From Fontisphaera persica (GTDB lineage Bacteria > Verrucomicrobiota > Verrucomicrobiia > Limisphaerales > Fontisphaeraceae): a DNA stretch of 64,000 nt. Below are positions 46,223 through 58,200 of this stretch, in pieces. The notes under the pieces were generated by a model, which made no database searches, had not been told where the DNA came from, and worked only from the letters and a program-made list of their open reading frames with translations. The stretch spans positions 248,001 to 312,000 of the forward strand of contig NZ_CP116615.1 in assembly GCF_024832785.1 (NCBI RefSeq). Direction: 5' to 3'. Position 1 is the first letter of the stretch; each line of letters opens with the position of its first letter. Both the position numbers and the translations under genes were made by a program.

Positions 46223-47383
46223 ATGAAAGCAATTTTGGCGCTGGAAGACGGGACGGTATTTCACGGCAAGGCGTTTGGGGCGAAAGCCTCGGCCTGCGGG
46301 GAGGTGTGTTTCAACACCTCGATGACCGGGTATCAGGAAATCCTCACAGACCCCTCCTACAAGGGACAAATTGTGACGATGACCTACCCGTTGATTGGCA
46401 ACTACGGCATCAACCGTCAGGATGTGGAATCATGGCGTCCGCATGTGGCGGGTTTCGTGATTCGTGAGCTTTCGCCGGTGGTGAGCAACTGGCGGGCGGA
46501 CGCATCCCTGCCGGAGTACCTGGAGGAATACGGCATTCCCGGGATTCAGGGCGTGGACACGCGCGCGCTGACCAAGAAATTGCGGGTGGTGGGCGCGATG
46601 AAAGGTTTTATTAGCACGGAGCCGGGCATGACGGATGCGGAGGCGGTGGAGCGGGCGCGGGCGTGGCATGGGATGGTGGGCATGGACTATGTGAAGGATG
46701 TCACGCATGCCGAACCGTTCTTGTGGGACGAAAAAGATGAGATGAGCGCCAGTTTCCGGCTGGTGCAGGGCACGGCGCCGGTCAATCCCCGGGAGGTGCG
46801 CGCGCCCTTGCCGCCGGCGGATATTCCCATTGTGGCTTACGATTTCGGGATGAAGTACAACATCCTGCGGCGCCTGCGTCAGCATGGTTTCCGGGTGCAG
46901 GTGGTGCCGGCGCACACGCCCGCGGCGGAGGCGCTGAAGTACAAGCCCGCCGGTATTTTCCTGTCCAACGGCCCCGGCGATCCGGCGGCTTTGCATTACG
47001 CGGTGGCGGCGGTGCGGGAACTGGTGGCCACGGGTTTGCCCATCTTTGGGATTTGTCTGGGACACCAGATTTTGGGGCAGGCGCTGGGGGGGCGGACGTT
47101 CAAGTTAAAGTTTGGACATCGCGGGGGCAACCAGCCGGTCAAAGATTTGGAGTCGGGGAGGGTGGAAATTACTTCGCAAAACCATGGATTTGCCGTGGAC
47201 CCGGCGTCCCTGCCAGCGGAGGTGATGGTGAACCGCATCAACCTGAATGACCAAACGGTCGAGGGGTTGCGGCACAAACATAAGCCCATCTTTTGCGTGC
47301 AGTATCACCCGGAAGCCTCGCCCGGGCCGCATGACTCAACGCCCTTGTTTGCCGAATTCCGGCAGATGATTGAGCGGCATTGA
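46223..47383 (+). CDS. carA: Carbamoyl-phosphate synthase small subunit
   Basis: A 386-residue protein from the ATG at 46223 ([19 protein letters not shown]). The N-terminal CarA domain shows [20 protein letters not shown] and [10 protein letters not shown]. The class-I glutamine amidotransferase triad is Cys278 (GICLGHQ), His362 and Glu364 (YHPEAS). It produces ammonia from glutamine for the large subunit in arginine and pyrimidine synthesis. carB is not in the window. The 188-bp gap before it (46035-46222) shows no feature I can name. Confidence 0.97.
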   Translation: MKAILALEDGTVFHGKAFGAKASACGEVCFNTSMTGYQEILTDPSYKGQIVTMTYPLIGNYGINRQDVESWRPHVAGFVIRELSPVVSNWRADASLPEYLEEYGIPGIQGVDTRALTKKLRVVGAMKGFISTEPGMTDAEAVERARAWHGMVGMDYVKDVTHAEPFLWDEKDEMSASFRLVQGTAPVNPREVRAPLPPADIPIVAYDFGMKYNILRRLRQHGFRVQVVPAHTPAAEALKYKPAGIFLSNGPGDPAALHYAVAAVRELVATGLPIFGICLGHQILGQALGGRTFKLKFGHRGGNQPVKDLESGRVEITSQNHGFAVDPASLPAEVMVNRINLNDQTVEGLRHKHKPIFCVQYHPEASPGPHDSTPLFAEFRQMIERH

Positions 47384-47412
47384 GCGGCGGCTGGGTAGAA
47401 AGCGGGCGGCGC

Positions 47413-48216
47413 TTAGGGGGACACAGGGGCGGCGGGCTGCCACAGTTGAAGGCGGACCAGTTCAGTTTTCAAAACGCCGGCCCATTTGGCGTAGCCCGCC
47501 GCGTTGGGGTGGAGCAGGTCGGGAAATTCTTCCGGTTTGGCATCTCCCTGGGCGTTGGCAAAGAGGGTATAAGTGTCCAGCAGCGTCACTTGGGGGTCGC
47601 CTTTCACGGCGGCCGCGTACAGTTCATTGATGCGGCGGATTTTGTCGGCCGGCCGTTTTTTGGTCGCTGAGCTGGGAAAGACCTGACAGAGGAGAATGGG
47701 CATGCGGGGGTTGTGGCGTTTCAGCTCGCCCAGAATCAACTTAAGATTGGCGGCGATGGTTTCCGGGTCGGCTCCTTCTTCCAGGTCATTCGTGCCAATG
47801 AGCAGCACGACGCCCTTTGGGTTCAACGCCAGCACATCTTCCTTGAGGCGGATGAGCACGCCGCGGGTGGTATCGCCGCTGATGCCCCGGTTGGCGGCTT
47901 TCAGGCCAGGGAAATGCTTTTTAAGCTGCTCGCCCCATCCCTGGGTGATGGAATCGCCCAGAAACACGACGGCGTTTTGGTCTTGTTCCACCTGTTTGGC
48001 CCACAGGGTACGCCGTTGGAGCCAGAGGTTTTTGAACCAGTCATAGCGGCGGATGGGGCCGGCGCCGGGTAGGCCATCGTCATGGGCGGGCAAGGCCAGG
48101 CGTTGCTCAAGCGCGGGCGGGGTTTCCGGGGAGGGGGCGGCGAGGCCGGGCCATGAAAACAGGGCGCCGGCGGCGATGACCAGCGCGCCCCACCATCCAC
48201 TGATGCGATTCAACAT
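47413..48216 (-). CDS. Secreted SGNH/GDSL-type hydrolase
   Basis: A 267-residue protein starting at the ATG at 48216, preceded by CAGGAT; a signal peptide (WWGALVIAAGALFSWPGLAA) follows. All SGNH blocks are present: block I FLGDSITQGW with the catalytic Ser, block II NRGISGDTT with Gly, block III IGTNDLEEG with Asn, and block V DLLHPNAAGY with Asp and His. The closest style is the platelet-activating-factor acetylhydrolase-like/GDSL_2 group, often acetyl esterases of glycans. Substrate not determined. Confidence 0.9.
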   Translation of the reverse strand: MLNRISGWWGALVIAAGALFSWPGLAAPSPETPPALEQRLALPAHDDGLPGAGPIRRYDWFKNLWLQRRTLWAKQVEQDQNAVVFLGDSITQGWGEQLKKHFPGLKAANRGISGDTTRGVLIRLKEDVLALNPKGVVLLIGTNDLEEGADPETIAANLKLILGELKRHNPRMPILLCQVFPSSATKKRPADKIRRINELYAAAVKGDPQVTLLDTYTLFANAQGDAKPEEFPDLLHPNAAGYAKWAGVLKTELVRLQLWQPAAPVSP

Positions 48217-48432
48217 AATTAATCCTGAGTGTGTGTGTGGTAAAATTTGCTTCATTTTGCGCCACATTTCAGCAACTGGCAAGTCTGGCGGCAGAGACCT
48301 TCACCGCTGGGAGGGGTTGCGTCATTGGGGCCATTCCATGTGGGGGGCATGCCAGCCAACGGGTTCGGCCGAGGCACGCCGGCCAATTCACAAAAGGGTG
48401 GCGTAATTTTGGGAAGCCGGTTAAATACTCCC

Positions 48433-49935
48433 ATGAACCTCGCGCAACAAAAACGGCTGTTTTTCTTTTTATTCTCCCTTGTTTCTGGCCAGGACGCCCG
48501 GCGTTTGATTTGCGGCCTTGGGGTGGGTGTGGGGATTGCATTGGCTGGTGGCGCGCCCGCCCAGTCTCCGGAACCGTTGAACTGGACGGCGCAGCAGGAT
48601 CACCGGCAGATGATGGAGCAGTTGGGGATCACACGGTTGCGGCCCGGCCCCAGCTCCCAACCGGGGCGCACAAATTCCGCGAATTATGACCCGGCCCTGG
48701 CCAACCCGTACCCCGATTTGCCGGACGCGCTGACTTTGAAAAATGGCCAGAAGGTCACCACCGCCGAGCAGTGGTGGAAGCTGCGGCGCCCGGAGATTGT
48801 GGAGGATTATGAGCGCGAGGTGCTGGGCCGGGTACCCAAAAATGTACCGAAGGTAACCTGGAGTGTGGTAACGCAAGCCAATGATCGGGTGGTGGGGAAT
48901 TATCCGGTGCTGGCCCGGCGGGTGGTGGGCCGGGTGGATAATTCGGGATTTACCAATATCAGCGTGGAAATCCAGCTCACGGTGGTTACGCCGCTGGATG
49001 CCAAACGGCCGGTGCCGTTATTGATGATGTTCGGCGGGTTTGGCAGCGGTTTTCCCCGCCGGCCAGGAGAGGCGGCGCCCGGGCCGCCCGGCTTTTTTGG
49101 CGGCGGCAATCGCAGTGGGGAACCGCCTTCCACCGAACAATTGATTTCCAACGGTTGGGGATACGCGATTTTGAATCCTAACAGCATCCAAGCCGATAAT
49201 GGAGCGGGGTTGACCCGGGGCATCATAGGCTTGGTCAATAAAGGGCAGCCGCGCAAGCCGGAGGATTGGGGGGCTTTGCGCGCATGGGCCTGGGGCGCGG
49301 CGCGGGCGCTGGATTATCTGGAGACGGACCCGGCCGTGGACGCCAAACGGGTGGGCATTGAGGGGGTGTCGCGGTATGGCAAGGCCGCGCTGGTGACGCT
49401 GGCCTTTGAGCCGCGTTTTGCGGTGGGCTTCATTGCGTCCTCGGGCAAGGGCGGTGCGACTTTGTTGCGGCGTCATTTTGGCGAGGCGGTCGAGACGCTG
49501 GCCAGCTCGGGCGAGTACCATTGGATGGCGGGGAATTTTTTGAAGTACGCCGCCGCCGAGGGCAAATGGGGCAACAAAACCCCGGCGGACTTGCCGGTGG
49601 ACGCGCATATGTTGATTGCACTGTGCGCTCCACGGCTGGTGTTCATCAGTTACGGGATTCCCGAGCGGGGCGATGCCTTATGGCTGGACCAGCAGGGCAG
49701 CTTCATGGCGGCGGTGGCGGCGCAGCCGGTGTTTCGCCTTTTGGGCGCCCGGGACTTGGGGGTGAAGGAGGATTATCGCACGGCCCAAATGCCGGCAGTG
49801 GGCGTGGGGTTGTTGGAGGGGGAATTGGCCTGGCGGCAGCATGACGGCGGCCATGAAAGCCAGTCCAACATGAAACATTTTCTGGCCTGGGCGAATCGGA
49901 TGCTGCGGCACACGCCGCCGACGCGCACTCCGTAA
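48433..49935 (+). CDS. Secreted CE15-like glucuronoyl esterase / alpha-beta hydrolase
   Basis: A 500-residue protein from the ATG at 48433; upstream in-frame starts lack a signal peptide context. The leader ICGLGVGVGIALAGGAPAQ fits export. The nucleophile motif is GVSRYGKAAL, matching the CE15 pattern G(C)SRxGK, and the catalytic His is probably in QHDGGHES. CE15 enzymes split ester links between lignin and glucuronoxylan. Other segments typical of the family are NGWGYAILNPNSIQADNGAG and AWGAARALDYLETDPAVD. It fits a plant-polysaccharide-degrading lifestyle; methyl-glucuronate specificity is inferred. Confidence 0.86.
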   Translation: MNLAQQKRLFFFLFSLVSGQDARRLICGLGVGVGIALAGGAPAQSPEPLNWTAQQDHRQMMEQLGITRLRPGPSSQPGRTNSANYDPALANPYPDLPDALTLKNGQKVTTAEQWWKLRRPEIVEDYEREVLGRVPKNVPKVTWSVVTQANDRVVGNYPVLARRVVGRVDNSGFTNISVEIQLTVVTPLDAKRPVPLLMMFGGFGSGFPRRPGEAAPGPPGFFGGGNRSGEPPSTEQLISNGWGYAILNPNSIQADNGAGLTRGIIGLVNKGQPRKPEDWGALRAWAWGAARALDYLETDPAVDAKRVGIEGVSRYGKAALVTLAFEPRFAVGFIASSGKGGATLLRRHFGEAVETLASSGEYHWMAGNFLKYAAAEGKWGNKTPADLPVDAHMLIALCAPRLVFISYGIPERGDALWLDQQGSFMAAVAAQPVFRLLGARDLGVKEDYRTAQMPAVGVGLLEGELAWRQHDGGHESQSNMKHFLAWANRMLRHTPPTRTP

Positions 49936-49987
49936 ATAAAAGGCATGCTGGCGCCGTCCAAGAGGGACAACCTGTGCATTCATACAC

Positions 49988-51325
49988 ATGAAACAGATGG
50001 CTGAACTTCGAGGGACCCTCAGGATGGGTGGGCTGATGGCGGGCGTATGGCTATGGACCCTCCTTGGCTGGGGAGCCGATTTTTATTGTGACCCGCTGCG
50101 CGGCTCGCCCCAGGGCGATGGCAGCGCAGCCCGGCCGTGGCGGACGGCGCAGGAGGTGATTGCAGCACGCTTGATTGAATCGCGTGACGCGCAGGGCCGC
50201 CCCATCAACGCGGGGGCGCCGGTGAAAGCAGGCGACACGCTCTGGTTGCGCAGCGGCTGGCATGGGGTAATCCGTCTGGCGGGCGGACACAATGCGGAGT
50301 TCATTACCCTGGCGTCCGAGCGCGGTCATACGCCGCAGGTGGGATGGGTGGAGATTGCCGGGGGCAGCCGCTGGCGCATCAAGGGGCTGACCATTTCTCC
50401 CTCGCTGGCACCCGCGCCGCTGGAGAAACCACCCCATAGCCTCGTGATGTTGGGAGAGCGGGGCGACGATACCTGCCATGAATTGGTGGTGGAGGATTGT
50501 TTTGTCTTTAGCGTGTTGGATACGGCGTCGTGGACGGCGAAGGACTGGGTGACCAGACCGCAAAGCGGCATCTGGCTGGGCCGGCATGGACGGGGGCATG
50601 TGGCGCGCAACAATTACGTGCTCAACACCCGGTTTGGCATCAACTTGTGCGCCCCGGAGGTGGTATGCGAAGGCAACGTGGTGGCCAATTATTCCGCCGA
50701 TGGCATCCGCGTCACCCGGGACGGGCAGAAGGTGCGGATGAACGTGGTGAAGAACAATTTTGTGGGCGCAGACGAGGGGGATGACAACCACGATGATGGC
50801 ATTCAAGCCTTTCTGTTCAACGTGGGGCGGGGGACCTTGCGAGGGGTGCGGGTTGAAGGCAACGTGATTGTGGCGCGGGAACGGGATGACCTGCCCTTTC
50901 CCAATCCCTTACAGGGCATCGGTTTTTTTGATGGGCCGCTCGTGCAGTTTGGGGTGGAGCGCAACGTGGTGCTGGTGAATCACTGGCATGGAATTACATT
51001 GGGGGATGCCCAGCAAAGCTTGGTGCGCAGCAACGTGGTGTACAGCCGCTGGACGGCGGAGAAGCCCAAGCCTTGGATTATGTTGGGCCAGAAACAGAAA
51101 CTGGCGCGGGGCAATACGGCCGTGGACAACTGGGCCCATTCCTTCTCCTTCAAGGACGATGCCGAGGTCAAGGCCGAGCGCAATCAACCTGTAACCGAGG
51201 CGCTGTTTCGGGAAAAGTTGCTGGCGCTGATGAAAGAAATCGAGGCCGAGTTTGGAGCGCGGCATCCGGTGGCAGGACGGCCACGCCTGGAAATGCCGTG
51301 GCTGGAGGCGGGCAGGGGGAATTAA
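49988..51325 (+). CDS. Secreted right-handed beta-helix protein
   Basis: A 445-residue protein with a signal peptide (GGLMAGVWLWTLLGWGA). The start of the mature chain DFYCDPLRGSPQGDGSAARPW resembles the opening of many parallel beta-helix polysaccharide-active proteins. Repeated turns such as NNYVLNTRFGINLCAPEVV, GNVVANYSADGIRVTR and RNVVLVNHWHGITL show the helix. It could be a lyase or a binding protein; catalytic residues cannot be assigned by eye. It sits 52 bp after the CE15-like gene, so co-transcription is likely. Confidence 0.83.
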   Translation: MKQMAELRGTLRMGGLMAGVWLWTLLGWGADFYCDPLRGSPQGDGSAARPWRTAQEVIAARLIESRDAQGRPINAGAPVKAGDTLWLRSGWHGVIRLAGGHNAEFITLASERGHTPQVGWVEIAGGSRWRIKGLTISPSLAPAPLEKPPHSLVMLGERGDDTCHELVVEDCFVFSVLDTASWTAKDWVTRPQSGIWLGRHGRGHVARNNYVLNTRFGINLCAPEVVCEGNVVANYSADGIRVTRDGQKVRMNVVKNNFVGADEGDDNHDDGIQAFLFNVGRGTLRGVRVEGNVIVARERDDLPFPNPLQGIGFFDGPLVQFGVERNVVLVNHWHGITLGDAQQSLVRSNVVYSRWTAEKPKPWIMLGQKQKLARGNTAVDNWAHSFSFKDDAEVKAERNQPVTEALFREKLLALMKEIEAEFGARHPVAGRPRLEMPWLEAGRGN

Positions 51326-51332
51326 AAAGAAA

Positions 51333-51361
51333 ACCGGCGCTGAATTTTTTTCAGCGCCGGT
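51333..51361 (-). terminator. Rho-independent terminator for the Spy-like gene
   Basis: A 12-bp stem (51333-51344 with 51350-51361, ACCGGCGCTGAA arm) around a T-rich loop. Read on the minus strand it is followed by TTTTCTTTTT, a good U-tract, and it begins 22 bp after the minus-strand stop. It may also slow the plus-strand beta-helix transcript. Confidence 0.75.
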
Positions 51362-51382
51362 GGAGTCAATTCGTGGGAGGGA

Positions 51383-51940
51383 TTATTGGCGATTCTGGCC
51401 GCCGCCACCGCCACCACCCCCGCGTTGTCCGCGGCCGCCTTGACCGCCCGGACCGCCAGGAGCTGCACCGGGACCACCTTGTCCACCGGGGCCGCCTTGC
51501 CGCATGCCCATGCCGGCGCCGGGGCCACCCATCATGCCGCCCTGGAGCATCATGAAGCTGAAGCGGTTTTCAATCATTTGCTCCTTCTGTTCAGGTTTGA
51601 GGGTGGGGTTGATGCTGGCGAATGCCTTGGCGCGCAGCACCATGATGTCGGTTTGAATCTTGGACACGGCCTCGGCTTTTTCGCGGATTTTCTTTTCATC
51701 CTGCTTTTCGGCCAGGACTTCTTTCATCAATTCGCGTTGGGCCGCCTGCAGTTTTTCGTTCAGTTGCTGCACCGCATCCTGCTGTTTTTGCATTTCCTCG
51801 CGCAGGGTGTTGCGCTGTTGTTCGTCCAGCCCAAACCCGCCGCGACCGCCGCCGGCCGGTTGCGCCTGGAGCGCTGAAGCCAGCATGGACACAGCGCCGG
51901 CCAGGGCCAGGGTGAAGGCATACTTAACCATGTTTCTCAT
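51383..51940 (-). CDS. Small secreted Spy/CpxP-like helical protein with Gly-rich tail
   Basis: A 185-residue protein with a signal peptide (KYAFTLALAGAVSMLASALQAQ). Residues about 38-125 are a charged helical hairpin (LREEMQKQQDAVQQLNEKL, AEAVSKIQTDIMVLRAKAF, LKPEQKEQMIENRF), recalling periplasmic Spy/CpxP/ZraP proteins with the LTxxQ style motif. The last 55 residues are a low-complexity tail of Gly, Gln, Pro and Arg. Family members act as periplasmic chaperones or metal-stress proteins; here that is inferred. Gene has its own terminator. Confidence 0.72.
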   Translation of the reverse strand: MRNMVKYAFTLALAGAVSMLASALQAQPAGGGRGGFGLDEQQRNTLREEMQKQQDAVQQLNEKLQAAQRELMKEVLAEKQDEKKIREKAEAVSKIQTDIMVLRAKAFASINPTLKPEQKEQMIENRFSFMMLQGGMMGGPGAGMGMRQGGPGGQGGPGAAPGGPGGQGGRGQRGGGGGGGGQNRQ

Positions 51941-52223
51941 AGGTGTTTTGATGTTTTATCCGGGCCAGTTTGCCGCCCGCCGGGCTGCCCGTGGCTCCGG
52001 CTGGCGTGGCCGCCCAGACCGGCATCTGGAGATGCCCGGCCTGCGGCCAGCACTGTTTGATGCGTTAGACGAAGGCTGGGGAAAGATGGTTACACAAAAA
52101 TGAGAAATTGCAGAAGGGTTTGATTCCCAAGGGCTAAAAAAATGGGGGCGGGCCATGAAAAGGCGTTGCGAAAATGTAACATTTGTGTTTTCTTTCAGCC
52201 AAAGCAATCACCCAAAAAAGCGT

Positions 52224-55200
52224 ATGTTGCGAACTGGTCTGCGTTTATTGTTAGGAGGAATCTTGGCATTTTTTGTTTTGGCCTCCTCCGTTTTCTCCCA
52301 GGATCGTTTGTTAATCACCGAATTCATGGCCGCCAACCGTTCCACGCTGGCTGACGAGGATGGGGCTTTTTCCGACTGGGTGGAGATTTACAATGCCGGG
52401 ACCAACACGGTGAATATGGAGGGGTGGTATCTAACCGACAGCGCCAATGATTTGACCAAATGGCGTTTTCCGGCCACCAACCTGGCGCCCAACCAGTATC
52501 TCATTGTATTCGCGTCCGGCAAGGACCGCCGGGTGCCGGGGCAGCCCTTGCACACCAGTTGGCAGCTTTCCACCGGCGGCGAATATCTGGCGTTGGTCAA
52601 ACCGGACGGCACCAACGTGGTGTTTGCTTATGCTCCGGCTTTTCCGCGTCAATTCAATGACATCTCCTTTGGCATCAGCACGTTTGCTGACCCGACGATT
52701 CTCGTGGGCACCAACTCGCCGGCGCGCGTTCACGTGCCGGCCAGTGACGGCCTGGCGTTAAGCTGGACGGAATTGACCTTCAATGACACGGCGTGGGTGG
52801 CCGGCACCAATGGGATAGGTTACGATGGCAATCCGAACGAGGCCGGCCAATCTTTTCAACAGCCGGTGCATGTTTACTCTTTTGACGCCAGCAATGCGCA
52901 GGACACGGTGGGGACGCTGCATGGGACTCTGGAGGGCGGCCCCAGTTTTGTGGCGGACCGCACCGTGGGGCGGGCGTTGAGCCTCAACGGCACCAGCCAG
53001 GCGGTGACGTTCCCGAACTGGGATTTCACCTCGCGTTTCACTCTGGCACTGTGGTTGAAGCCAGCCAACCGGTTTAACATTCAGAATGTGGTGGCCAATG
53101 TGGCGGGTGGTTATACCACGGCCGGTTTCAAGTTTTTCGTTAACAGTTACAACACCCAGGATGGGCTGCTGGTCTTTGAGCATGGCAACGGCAGTTCGGG
53201 CCAGGTGGCCAAGTCGCTGGTGGCGGTGGATTTTGACCAGTGGAATCACGTGGCCATCGTGGTGGACCGGACAGCGGGGCGCATCTGGTTTTACAAGAAT
53301 GGCGTGGATGTGACGGACCCGGCCCAGAGTTTTGTGCGCAACGATTTCACCACCAGCGGGGCATGGTACTTGGGGAAGATGGCCAACAATGTTTACTGGT
53401 ATGGCGGGCAGATGGACGAGCTGTTGATTTTCACCAATACGCTGTCCGCCTCGGAAATTGCGGGCCTTTACAATGGCAATGTGGGCGCTCCTTACCGCGC
53501 GTTGATTAAGACGGATGTGTTGAACCTGATGTCGAATGTCAACGCCTCGGTGTACATCCGCCTGCCGTTTGTGATGGAGGACCCCGGCGCGGTGGACGCA
53601 CTGACCTTGCGCATGAAATATGATGATGGTTTTGTGGCCTATCTAAACGGGGTGGAGGTGGCCCGCCGCAACGCGCCCAGCGCAGCGTCCGGAGGGGAGG
53701 TGGCCAACTTCACCAATGACTTTTCAGGTTTGCAGGGCATCAACAACTGGTATCACGGAATTTACAACGCGACCACGGATGCGAATCAGCGTTATGACAC
53801 GGCTGATTTCCAGCCTTTTGCCAGTTCCTATTGGACGGGCAGCGCGTGGGATTTGACCCCGTCCGGCGCCCCGTGGACGACAATCAGCCCGGGCAACACG
53901 CATCCCAACGGCAGCAACAGTGGCAACATCCATTGGGCCGTTTCCCGCTGGGTCAGCGAGGCCAACGGCTCGGTGGCGGTCTGGATTCACCTGCGCAAAC
54001 GCGACACCGCCGGCGGCAACGGCGTCACCGGCAAGCTTTTTGTCAACGGGGTGGAGCGGTTTTCCCGCACCATTGCGAGCACGGATGGGACGGGGGTCAC
54101 CACCAATCTGGTCATCACCGGCGTCAATGTTGGCGACCTTTTTGACTTCGCCCTGACGCCGCGTGGCACGGACAACGCTGACACGGATAGTAATGACAGC
54201 TCGATATTTCAATTTACCATCACGCAGTTGCCCGGGCAGGACCTGACCTGGAATTCACGGGCCACCGGCTTGCATGCGGATGATTTGGCGCTGCAATACG
54301 AGACTTTTGACATCACCTCGCTGCGCGGGGCTTTGCAGGCGGGAACCAACATCCTGGCGGTGCATGGGCTGAATGTGGCCGAAAACAATGTGGATTTTCT
54401 GATTTTGCCGGAATTGAGTTACCGCACGCGGCTGTTCACCACGGACCGGTTGCGGTATTTTGCCCAGCCCACGCCCGGCGCGTTGAATGCGTTTGGCACG
54501 TCCGCCCTGGGCGCGCGCATTACCGAAGTGCAGCATACGCCGCCGGAGCAGCCCCCTGGGCAGCCCTTGACGGTGACAGCCCGGGTGACTCCCACCATGG
54601 ATGCCATTCAATCGGTCACCTTGTTCTACCGCATTATGTTTGGTCCGAATGTGCCGGTGCCCATGAAGGATGACGGCACGGAGGGGGACGCCGTGGCGGG
54701 GGACGGCATTTATACGGCCCGGATTCCTGGCGGTCTGGCGGCGCCGGGGCAGATGATTCGTTATTTTGTGCAGGTCGAGGATGCCAGCGGGGTGGCGTCG
54801 CGCTGGCCGTTGTATGAGGACCCGGTCAATTCGCCGCAGTATTTGGGCACCATCGTGGCCACGAACATTACCACCCCTTTGCCGGTGCTGCATTGGTTTG
54901 TGCAAAATCATGATGCCGCCGGCACCAGCGCCGGCACCAAGGGCGCATTGTATTATCTGGGCGAGTTTTACGACAATCTGACCTTTAACCTGCACGGCCA
55001 AAGCAGTGCGGGGTTCCCCAAGAAAAGCTACGATGTGGATTTCAACCCGGGGCATGGTTTCCTCTGGGCGCCCGGCCAGGAGCGGGTGGATGACATTAAC
55101 TTGATGACGACCTATCCGGACAAGGCGCGGATGCGCAATATACTGGCTTATGAAACTTATCGGGACGCCGGTTCACCTTATCATTTCACCATTCCGGTGC

Positions 55201-58200
55201 GGGTGCAGACCAATGGTGGATTTTATGGCGATTACCACCTGATGGAGAACGGGGATGCCGGCTATTTGAAGCGCAATGGGTTGGATCCGCGCGGGGCTTT
55301 TTACAAGATGTACAACACCTTCAGTTCCGCCGCGGATACCACCATCGGCATCAACGGCAACTACGCCGAAAAGAAAACCCGCAAGAACGAAAACAACGCC
55401 GACCTGCTGGAGTTTCTCAATGGCGCCGTGCTGCAAAGCGGCAATGCGCGGGTGGCCTGGATTATGGACAATGTGAACCTGCCGGCGGTGATTAATTACC
55501 TGGCAGCTCGCATCGTGACCGCCGACCGGGATTGCTGCCACAAGAATTATTACTTTTATCGTGATACCGAAGGCAGCGGCCAGTGGTCCATGTTTGCGTG
55601 GGACGTGGACCTGAGTTTTGGCCGTTCCTGGACGAACACCTGGACTTACTGGGATGACCGGGTGACCTGGGACAATCCGCTGTTCAGCGGGGGCAACAAC
55701 GGTTTTGTCAATGCGCTGTTTAATATTCCACAAACCCGCCAGATGTATTTGCGCCGTATTAAACAGCTTCATTTTCAGCTCATGCAGGCGTCTTCCACGC
55801 CCGCGCATTTGCTGCGCTATGAACGGCGGGTGGATGAACTGACGGCGATTCTGGCGCCAGACGCGGCGCTGGACCTCGCCAAGTGGGGCACCTGGGGGCA
55901 AGGGCAGGCCTCGAGCACTTGCTGCGTCATGACTCAACCCCAGGCCGCCGAGGTCATTAAAACCAATTTCCTGGTCAACCGGCGCCTGTTTATCGAGCAA
56001 AACATCTACGTGGGCTACAGCGGCGAGATGCCCGCGCAATCTCCCAATGCGGTGATACGCTTTTTTGACATGGATGCCAATCCGGCCAGCGGAAATCAGG
56101 CCCAGGAGTATTTGTGTTTCACCAATCCGCAGCCGTATGCGCTGGATGTTTCCGGCTGGCGTATTCGGGGCGGGGTGCGGTTCACCTTTGAGCCGGGTAC
56201 AGTGATTCCCGCCAACAGTGTGATTTATGTGGCGAAGGATTTGAAGGCTTTCCGCACCCGCACCGTGGGGCCGCGCGGGGGACAGATGCTGTTTGTGCGT
56301 GGCAATTACGAAGGCCAGATGTCCGCCTGGGGCGAGGCGCTGGAGGTGGTGGACGACACCGGGCGGCTGGTGGCGTTCACCAATACGCCGGCCACGCCCA
56401 GCCTGGCGCAGCAATTTTTGCGGGTGACGGAAATCATGTATCGTCCTTCACCATGGCCGGGGAGCAGTCTGGATGCCGATGAGTACGAATATATTGAGCT
56501 GGCAAACATCAGCTCCAATGTCACCCTCAATTTGGCGGGTGTGCATTTTGCGGAGGGCATCCAGTTCAATTTCACCGGCGCGGCTATCACCAACCTGCCT
56601 CCCGGCGGGCGGGTATTGGTGGTGAAAAATCCGGCGGCCTTTGCGGCCCGTTTTGGGACAAACCTGCCAGTGGCGGGCACTTACACTGGTAACTTGAATA
56701 ATGGCGGGGAGATGCTGCGCCTGAACGATGGCCAAGGAGAAAAGATTCTCGAATTTGCGTATGACAATCGCTGGTATCGGCTGACCGACGGATTGGGTTT
56801 TGCGTTGGCGGTGGTGGATGAATACGCTCCTTGGACGGCCTGGTCCGAACCAACTCAATGGCGGCCGTCGGGACAGCTTGAAGGGTCGCCAGGACTTGCC
56901 GATTTGGCGCCGCCCCTCCTGTTGCCGGTGTATGTCAACGAAGTGCTGAGCCGCCCGCTGGTCGGCGGACTGGACGCAGTGGAACTTTACAATCCCAATG
57001 ACCAGCCGGCGGCTATAGGCGGTTGGTTCATTACGGATGACTTTCGCACGCCGCAGAAGTTTCGGATTCCTGACGGCACGGTGATTCCTCCCGCCGGTTA
57101 CCTGGTGTTCACCGAAGCCGATTTTCAATCTACGCCAGACCCGGCCAAACGCTTTGCCTTGGGCGCGAAAGGGGATGAAGTGTACCTCTTCTCGGCTGAT
57201 GCACAGGGACGGTTGACGGGCTATTACCACGGGTTTGATTTTGGCGGTGCGGCGGCGGGGGTGAGTTTCGGGCGCCACGTCATCAGCACTGGGGCGGACC
57301 ATTTTGTGGCGCAATCGGCGGTGACGCTGGGGACCAACAATGCCGGCCCGGCGGTGGGGCCGGTGGTCATCTCCGAGGTGATGTATCATCCCCAGGATTT
57401 GTCATTTTACGGATACCGCTACAATAATCAGCAGCATGAGTACGTGGAACTGCACAATGTCTCTGGCAGTCCGGTGGATATGGGCCAGCCGGGGGCGGGC
57501 TATCGTTTGCGGGATGGTGTGAGTTTTGCATTTGCCCCCGGAACCCTTATCCCGCCCGACGGGCGTTTGTTGGTGGTTAATTTTGATCCGATCTTGCAGC
57601 CTGAGCTGTTGGCTGACTTTCGCGCTCGTTACCAACTGGCGGCCTCGGTGCCCATAGTGGGGCCATACCAGGGAGATTTAAGCAACGGCGGGGAGAGTGT
57701 GGAATTGGCGCAGGACCAGCCGTTTGAAGATAACACCACGGACCCGGTGCTGGTGGACAAAGTGCGCTATGATGACGGCCAGGAATGGCCTTGTGGGGCC
57801 GACGGCACGGGTCTCTCCTTGCAACGTTTGAACAGTCAGGCCTACGGCAACGATCCCTTGAACTGGGTGGTGGCGCTGCCTACTCCGGGCGCGGCGACTG
57901 TGCCCCAGATGCCGGGGGTGCCTTCCATTACCGCCCAACCCCAGGCCACCAGTGTGGCCACCAACGGAGTGATCCAGCTTGCGGTGGAAACCTGCTCCAA
58001 TCGCGGCCTGAGCTATCAATGGCTGCGTAATGGCGAGCCTATTCCCGGCGCAAATCAGCCAGTGTACCTCAAGCCGGGGGCCACTTTGGAGGATAGCGGT
58101 TATTATGCGGTGATTGTGACCGGGCCACATGCCAGTGTGACCAGCCAGGTGGCCTGGGTCTCGGTGCAGGTGCCGCCGGTGATCGTGGAGCAGCCGGCGA